Shown here piece after piece: positions 7,491-10,095 of a stretch of 10,095 nt of DNA (the stretch's first letter is position 1; every line of letters starts with the position of its first letter). The position numbers and the translations under genes were made by a program. This DNA is from JAWLBW01 sp041687475 (lineage in GTDB: Bacteria > J088 > JAWLBW01): the NCBI GenBank assembly GCA_041687475.1, contig JAWLBW010000160.1, positions 1-10,095 on the forward strand, read 5' to 3'. The notes beneath the pieces were generated by a model. The model searched no databases, was not told where the DNA came from, and was given only the letters and a program-made list of their open reading frames with translations.

Positions 7491-7688
7491 ATGCCCAAGA
7501 TGAAGACCAACCGAGGTGCGGCCAAGCGCTTTTCGTTGACCGGCACGGGTCGCGTCAAGCATAAGAAGATGAACCGCCGCCACATTCTCACGAAGAAGGC
7601 CGCGAAGCGGAAGCGTCACCTGCGCAGCGACGGCATTCTCGCCAAGGGCGATGCCGCCAACGTCAAGCGCCTCATTCCGTTCCTGTAA
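7491..7688 (+). CDS. rpmI: 50S ribosomal protein L35
   Basis: The 65-residue, strongly basic product begins MPKMKTNRGAAKRF, the family signature, and continues GTGRVKHKKMNRRHILTKK to the C-terminal KRLIPFL. The length is standard for L35, a small protein of the large subunit. The ATG at 7491 has a good Shine-Dalgarno, GGAG at 7479-7482, with 8-nt spacing. It lies 38 nt after infC and 63 nt before rplT, the canonical IF-3 operon order, where L35 is often co-regulated with L20. Confidence 0.98.
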   Translation: MPKMKTNRGAAKRFSLTGTGRVKHKKMNRRHILTKKAAKRKRHLRSDGILAKGDAANVKRLIPFL

Positions 7689-7718
7689 GCCGGGCGGTTG
7701 GGTTTAAGGGACTAACGA

Positions 7719-7731
7719 GGGGCCGCGCCCC
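7719..7731 (+). promoter_or_regulatory. Small GC hairpin between rpmI and rplT
   Basis: GGGGC (7719-7723) pairs with GCCCC (7727-7731) around loop CGC. It sits 9 nt before the rplT Shine-Dalgarno AGGAG (7741-7745). No T-run follows, so it is not a terminator. It may adjust rplT translation or message stability. GC-rich DNA forms such short stems by chance, so confidence is low. Confidence 0.3.
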
Positions 7732-7751
7732 GGGAATTTCAGGAGAGTTCA

Positions 7752-8102
7752 ATGCGCGTCAAACGCAGTGTGCCGAGCCGCGCTCGGCGAAAGAAGTGGC
7801 TGTCGCTCGCGAAAGGTTATCGCGGGCCGCGCCGTAAGCTGATCAAGAATGTGAAGGAAACCGTCGAGCGCGCGCTCGTGTTCGCCTATGCGGGCCGTAA
7901 GCAGCGCAAGCGCGACTTCCGTTCGCTGTGGATCATTCGCATCAATGCCGCCGCCCGCGCTGCAGGCGTGCCCTACGGTAAGCTCATGCACGGCCTGAAA
8001 GAGGCCAACATCGAGCTCGACCGCAAGGCGCTTGCCTACATCGCCCTGACCGACGGCGACGCTTTTGCCAAGATCGTCGAAGCGTCGGGCGTACGGTCCT
8101 GA
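7752..8102 (+). CDS. rplT: 50S ribosomal protein L20
   Basis: This 116-residue basic protein binds 23S rRNA early in large-subunit assembly, and in several bacteria also represses its own operon. The start MRVKRSVPSRARRKKWL and the following AKGYRGPRRK, FAYAGRKQRKRDFRSLWI and RINAAARAAG segments are diagnostic for L20, and the length matches the family. The N-terminal third is the long RNA-binding extension and the C-terminal half is the globular domain. The start has a strong Shine-Dalgarno (AGGAG at 7741-7745). It is the last gene of the thrS-infC-rpmI-rplT group before a terminator-like hairpin at 8167. Confidence 0.98.
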   Translation: MRVKRSVPSRARRKKWLSLAKGYRGPRRKLIKNVKETVERALVFAYAGRKQRKRDFRSLWIIRINAAARAAGVPYGKLMHGLKEANIELDRKALAYIALTDGDAFAKIVEASGVRS

Positions 8103-8114
8103 GGTGGCTCCGGC

Positions 8115-8136
8115 GGCGCGGTTTTCAAGCCGCGCC
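8115..8136 (+). promoter_or_regulatory. Stable hairpin following rplT
   Basis: GGCGCGGTT (8115-8123) pairs with AAGCCGCGCC-type sequence at 8128-8136 (9 bp, one G-U) around loop TTCA. A T-rich stretch appears only about 10 nt later (8148-8151), so it is not a clear terminator. Bases 8134-8139 (GCCCCG) could instead pair with 8193-8198 in the next hairpin, which would suit an attenuator. An 18-codon GTG frame (8104-8160) overlaps it but has only two Phe codons and a weak Shine-Dalgarno. Confidence 0.45.
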
Positions 8137-8166
8137 CCGAGCAGCTCTTTTCGTTCTTGAAACCTT

Positions 8167-8211
8167 GAGCCCCGAGGCCGTCTACGGTTGCCCGGGGCTC
8201 TTTTTCTTTTT
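8167..8211 (+). terminator. Intrinsic terminator or attenuator immediately before pheS
   Basis: GAGCCCCG (8167-8174) is the exact reverse complement of CGGGGCTC (8193-8200), giving an 8-bp stem with an 18-nt loop. It is followed by TTTTTCTTTTT (8201-8211), a strong U-run. The loop can fold further (GGC with GCC). It ends only 5 nt before the pheS ATG, so pheS messages must come from read-through or from a start within or after the stem. Confidence 0.88.
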
Positions 8212-8216
8212 GCGAC

Positions 8217-9245
8217 ATGGCAGATTTAGCGCAGCGAATCGACGCTCTGCGGGCCCGGGCCGAAGAAGACCTGGCGGCGGTGCAGAGCCTGGAGCAGGCC
8301 CGCGAACTTCGTGTTCGTTACCTCGGTAAGTCGGGACCGATAGCCGAGTTCATGCGCGGCCTGCGCGACATGACGGCCGAAGAGCGTCCGCGGGCGGGGC
8401 AGATGGCCAACTCGGTCAAGCAGATGATTGCCGAGCGGCTCGACGAGCTCGAGGCCCACCTGCAGGGCGAAGAAGAGGCCCGCCGGCTGGCCGATGAGCG
8501 AATCGACGTGACGCTGCCGGGGCGTCCGCAGCCGGCCGGAAGCCTGCATCCGATTCCCCAGACCATCGCCCGCATTGTCGAAATCTTTCACGGGCTCGGT
8601 TTCGAGGTCGCTGAAGGGCCGGAAATCGAAGACGACTTCCACAACTTCGGCGCGCTCAACTTTGCGCCCGAGCACCCGGCCCGCGACATGCAGGACACGT
8701 TTTACGTGACCGGCGAAACGTTGTTGCGCACGCACACCAGCTCGGTGCAGATTCGCACCATGCAGAACAGCAAGCCGCCGCTGCGTATCGTGGCGCCGGG
8801 CCGTGTGTACCGCCGCGACTCCGACATGACGCACTCGCCCATGTTTCACCAGGTCGAAGGCTTCGTGGTCGACGATCGCAGCACCTTCGCCGATCTGCGC
8901 GGCGTGCTCACGTCGTTTCTGCGGGCGCTGTTCGGACGGGAGCTGTCGGTGCGCTTCCGCCCCAGCTTTTTTCCCTTCGTCGAACCGGGCGCCGAAGTCG
9001 ACGTGCAGTGCGTGATCTGCGCGGGCAGCGGTTGCCGCACATGCAAGGGTACCGGCTGGCTCGAGATTCTCGGGGCCGGCATGATTCACCCCAACGTGTT
9101 GCGCGCCGTGGGCTACGACCCCGAAGAACTGCAGGGCTTCGCCTTTGGGATGGGGGTCGAACGTATCGCCATGCTGCGGTACGGCATCAGCGACCTGCGT
9201 CTCTTCTTCGACAACGATATCCGTTTTCTCCGTCAGTTCGCCTGA
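8217..9245 (+). CDS. pheS: Phenylalanine--tRNA ligase alpha subunit
   Basis: PheS carries the class II catalytic site of the alpha2-beta2 synthetase that charges tRNA-Phe. The 342-residue product has an N-terminal coiled coil (about 1-85, with LRVRYLGKSGPI) that binds tRNA, and a catalytic domain (about 95-342). Motif 2 reads RVYRRDSDMTHSPMFHQVEG, and the C-terminal motif reads GFAFGMGVERIAMLRYGISD. A C-x2-C-x4-C-x2-C knuckle (C265, C268, C273, C276), then KGTGWLEILGAGMIHP, suggests a bound metal; E. coli PheS lacks these cysteines but many other bacteria keep them. The start is fixed by the family's N-terminus: no ATG, GTG or TTG lies between it and the in-frame stop at 8166. There is no Shine-Dalgarno; the bases before ATG are the terminator U-run and GCGAC. 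pheT starts 22 nt downstream. Confidence 0.97.
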   Translation: MADLAQRIDALRARAEEDLAAVQSLEQARELRVRYLGKSGPIAEFMRGLRDMTAEERPRAGQMANSVKQMIAERLDELEAHLQGEEEARRLADERIDVTLPGRPQPAGSLHPIPQTIARIVEIFHGLGFEVAEGPEIEDDFHNFGALNFAPEHPARDMQDTFYVTGETLLRTHTSSVQIRTMQNSKPPLRIVAPGRVYRRDSDMTHSPMFHQVEGFVVDDRSTFADLRGVLTSFLRALFGRELSVRFRPSFFPFVEPGAEVDVQCVICAGSGCRTCKGTGWLEILGAGMIHPNVLRAVGYDPEELQGFAFGMGVERIAMLRYGISDLRLFFDNDIRFLRQFA

Positions 9246-9267
9246 GGGCCGACAGGACACAGACACC

Positions 9268-10095
9268 ATGCTTGCAAGTCTTCATTGGATTCAGGATTTC
9301 ATCAAGCTCGCCGAAGCGCCCGCCGATGTCGCTCACCGACTGACGATGGCGGGCATCGAGGTCGAGGGCGTCGAGCGCCCCGGCGCGGGTAACGCCGGTG
9401 TCATCGTGGGGCAGGTGCGCGCGGCCGAACAGATTCCGGGCAAGAGCCTGCTTGCCTGTCGCGTCTTCGACGGCAACAGCGAGCGCAGCGTCGTTTGCGG
9501 CGACACCACCATTCGTAAGGGCGAAAGTGTTGCCTATGCGCCGCCGGGCAGCTCGGTGAACGGCCGCGAAATGGGCGCCAGGAATTTCGGCGAAGTGTTG
9601 AGCGAGGGCATGCTCTGCAGTCTGGCCGACATGGGCCTCGAGCAGAAGAGCGACGATGTGCTGCGCCTGAAGGGTACTGCCGGTACGCCGCTCGAAAACC
9701 TGGTCGACCTGACCGACGAAGTCTGGGAACTGAACATTACCCCCAACCGCGCCGACTGCCTCTCGCACTGGGGCGTCGCCCGCGAGCTGAGCGCCGTGCT
9801 GGGCCGCAGGGCGGCCTTCCCCAAGATTCGCCTCAAGGAAAGCGGACCCGCGATTTCGGCCGGGGTGCAGGTTGAAGACGTCGAAGGTTGTTCGCTTTAC
9901 GTGGCCCGCGTCATTCGCGGGGTGAAGGTGGGGCCGAGTCCGCTCTGGGTACGTCTGCGCCTCGAGCGAGCCGGGGTGCGCGCCATCAACAATGTCGTCG
10001 ACGCTACGAACCTGGTGCTGCTCGAACTGGGCCAGCCCCTGCACGCCTTCGACCTTGACCGGTTGAACGGCGGCGGCGTCATCGTGCGCCGGGCC
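9268..10095 (+). CDS. pheT: Phenylalanine--tRNA ligase beta subunit (3'-partial)
   Basis: PheT is the large subunit of the same enzyme; it edits misacylated Tyr-tRNA-Phe and binds tRNA. The frame is open from ATG 9268 to the window end, giving the first 276 of roughly 800 residues. It begins MLASLHWIQDFI, matching the family start. An OB-fold tRNA-binding domain spans about 45-150 (VIVGQVRAAEQIPGKSLLAC and SEGMLCSLADMGL). It is followed by DEVWELNITPNRADCLSHWG and the beginning of the B3/B4 editing domain (about 210 on), with AINNVVDATNLVLLELGQPL near 239-258. A modest Shine-Dalgarno, AGGA at 9254-9257, lies 10 nt upstream. It is 22 nt after pheS, so the pair is co-transcribed and equal subunit supply is expected. 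Nothing indicates damage in the visible part. Confidence 0.97.
   Translation, partial: MLASLHWIQDFIKLAEAPADVAHRLTMAGIEVEGVERPGAGNAGVIVGQVRAAEQIPGKSLLACRVFDGNSERSVVCGDTTIRKGESVAYAPPGSSVNGREMGARNFGEVLSEGMLCSLADMGLEQKSDDVLRLKGTAGTPLENLVDLTDEVWELNITPNRADCLSHWGVARELSAVLGRRAAFPKIRLKESGPAISAGVQVEDVEGCSLYVARVIRGVKVGPSPLWVRLRLERAGVRAINNVVDATNLVLLELGQPLHAFDLDRLNGGGVIVRRA

Noticed and set aside
8104..8160. 18-codon GTG frame as a pheM-like leader peptide
   Set aside because: It has only two non-adjacent Phe codons and a poor Shine-Dalgarno, unlike the Phe-rich E. coli leader.
8226..9269. 347-codon minus-strand open frame opposite pheS
   Set aside because: It is a shadow of pheS from high third-position GC, without family motifs or a convincing ribosome binding site.

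Overview
The window is a GC-rich, densely packed, single-strand block of housekeeping genes from a bacterium. All real genes lie on the + strand. The gene order (RNase R, an AMIN-domain protein, tRNA-Val, then thrS-infC-rpmI-rplT-pheS-pheT) and the high GC content fit a Gram-negative deltaproteobacterial lineage such as the Desulfuromonadota/Geobacter relatives. That placement rests on recalled gene order and is low confidence. No mobile element, CRISPR array, phage gene or sign of recent transfer was seen.

Region 1 (1-3444) is an RNase R gene whose start lies upstream of the window. The window begins inside the N-terminal winged-helix domain. After a normal nuclease core and S1 domain comes an unusual tail of about 470 residues, with arginine/glycine blocks alternating with Glu/Ala/Pro-rich stretches and a short tandem repeat. 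Region 2 (3445-4735) has a possible promoter, a pair of direct repeats, and a membrane-anchored protein with an acidic N-terminus, one membrane segment, a Pro/Ala linker and a C-terminal AMIN domain. A 9-bp inverted repeat follows it.

Region 3 (4736-4901) is a compact tRNA-Val(GAC) unit with a sigma-70-like promoter, an encoded CCA and an intrinsic terminator. Region 4 (4945-8102) is thrS-infC-rpmI-rplT (threonyl-tRNA synthetase, IF-3, L35, L20), with gaps of 18-63 nt and small hairpins upstream of infC, rpmI and rplT. Region 5 (8103-10095) starts with two hairpins, the second a textbook intrinsic terminator ending 5 nt before the pheS start codon. pheS and the 5' part of pheT (phenylalanyl-tRNA synthetase alpha and beta) follow.

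Together the genes supply translation (two aminoacyl-tRNA synthetases, a tRNA, an initiation factor, two 50S proteins) and RNA turnover. No wholly new system is evident. The points most worth a second look are the RNase R tail, the terminator against pheS with no Shine-Dalgarno, the ATG start of infC, and the architecture of the AMIN protein.
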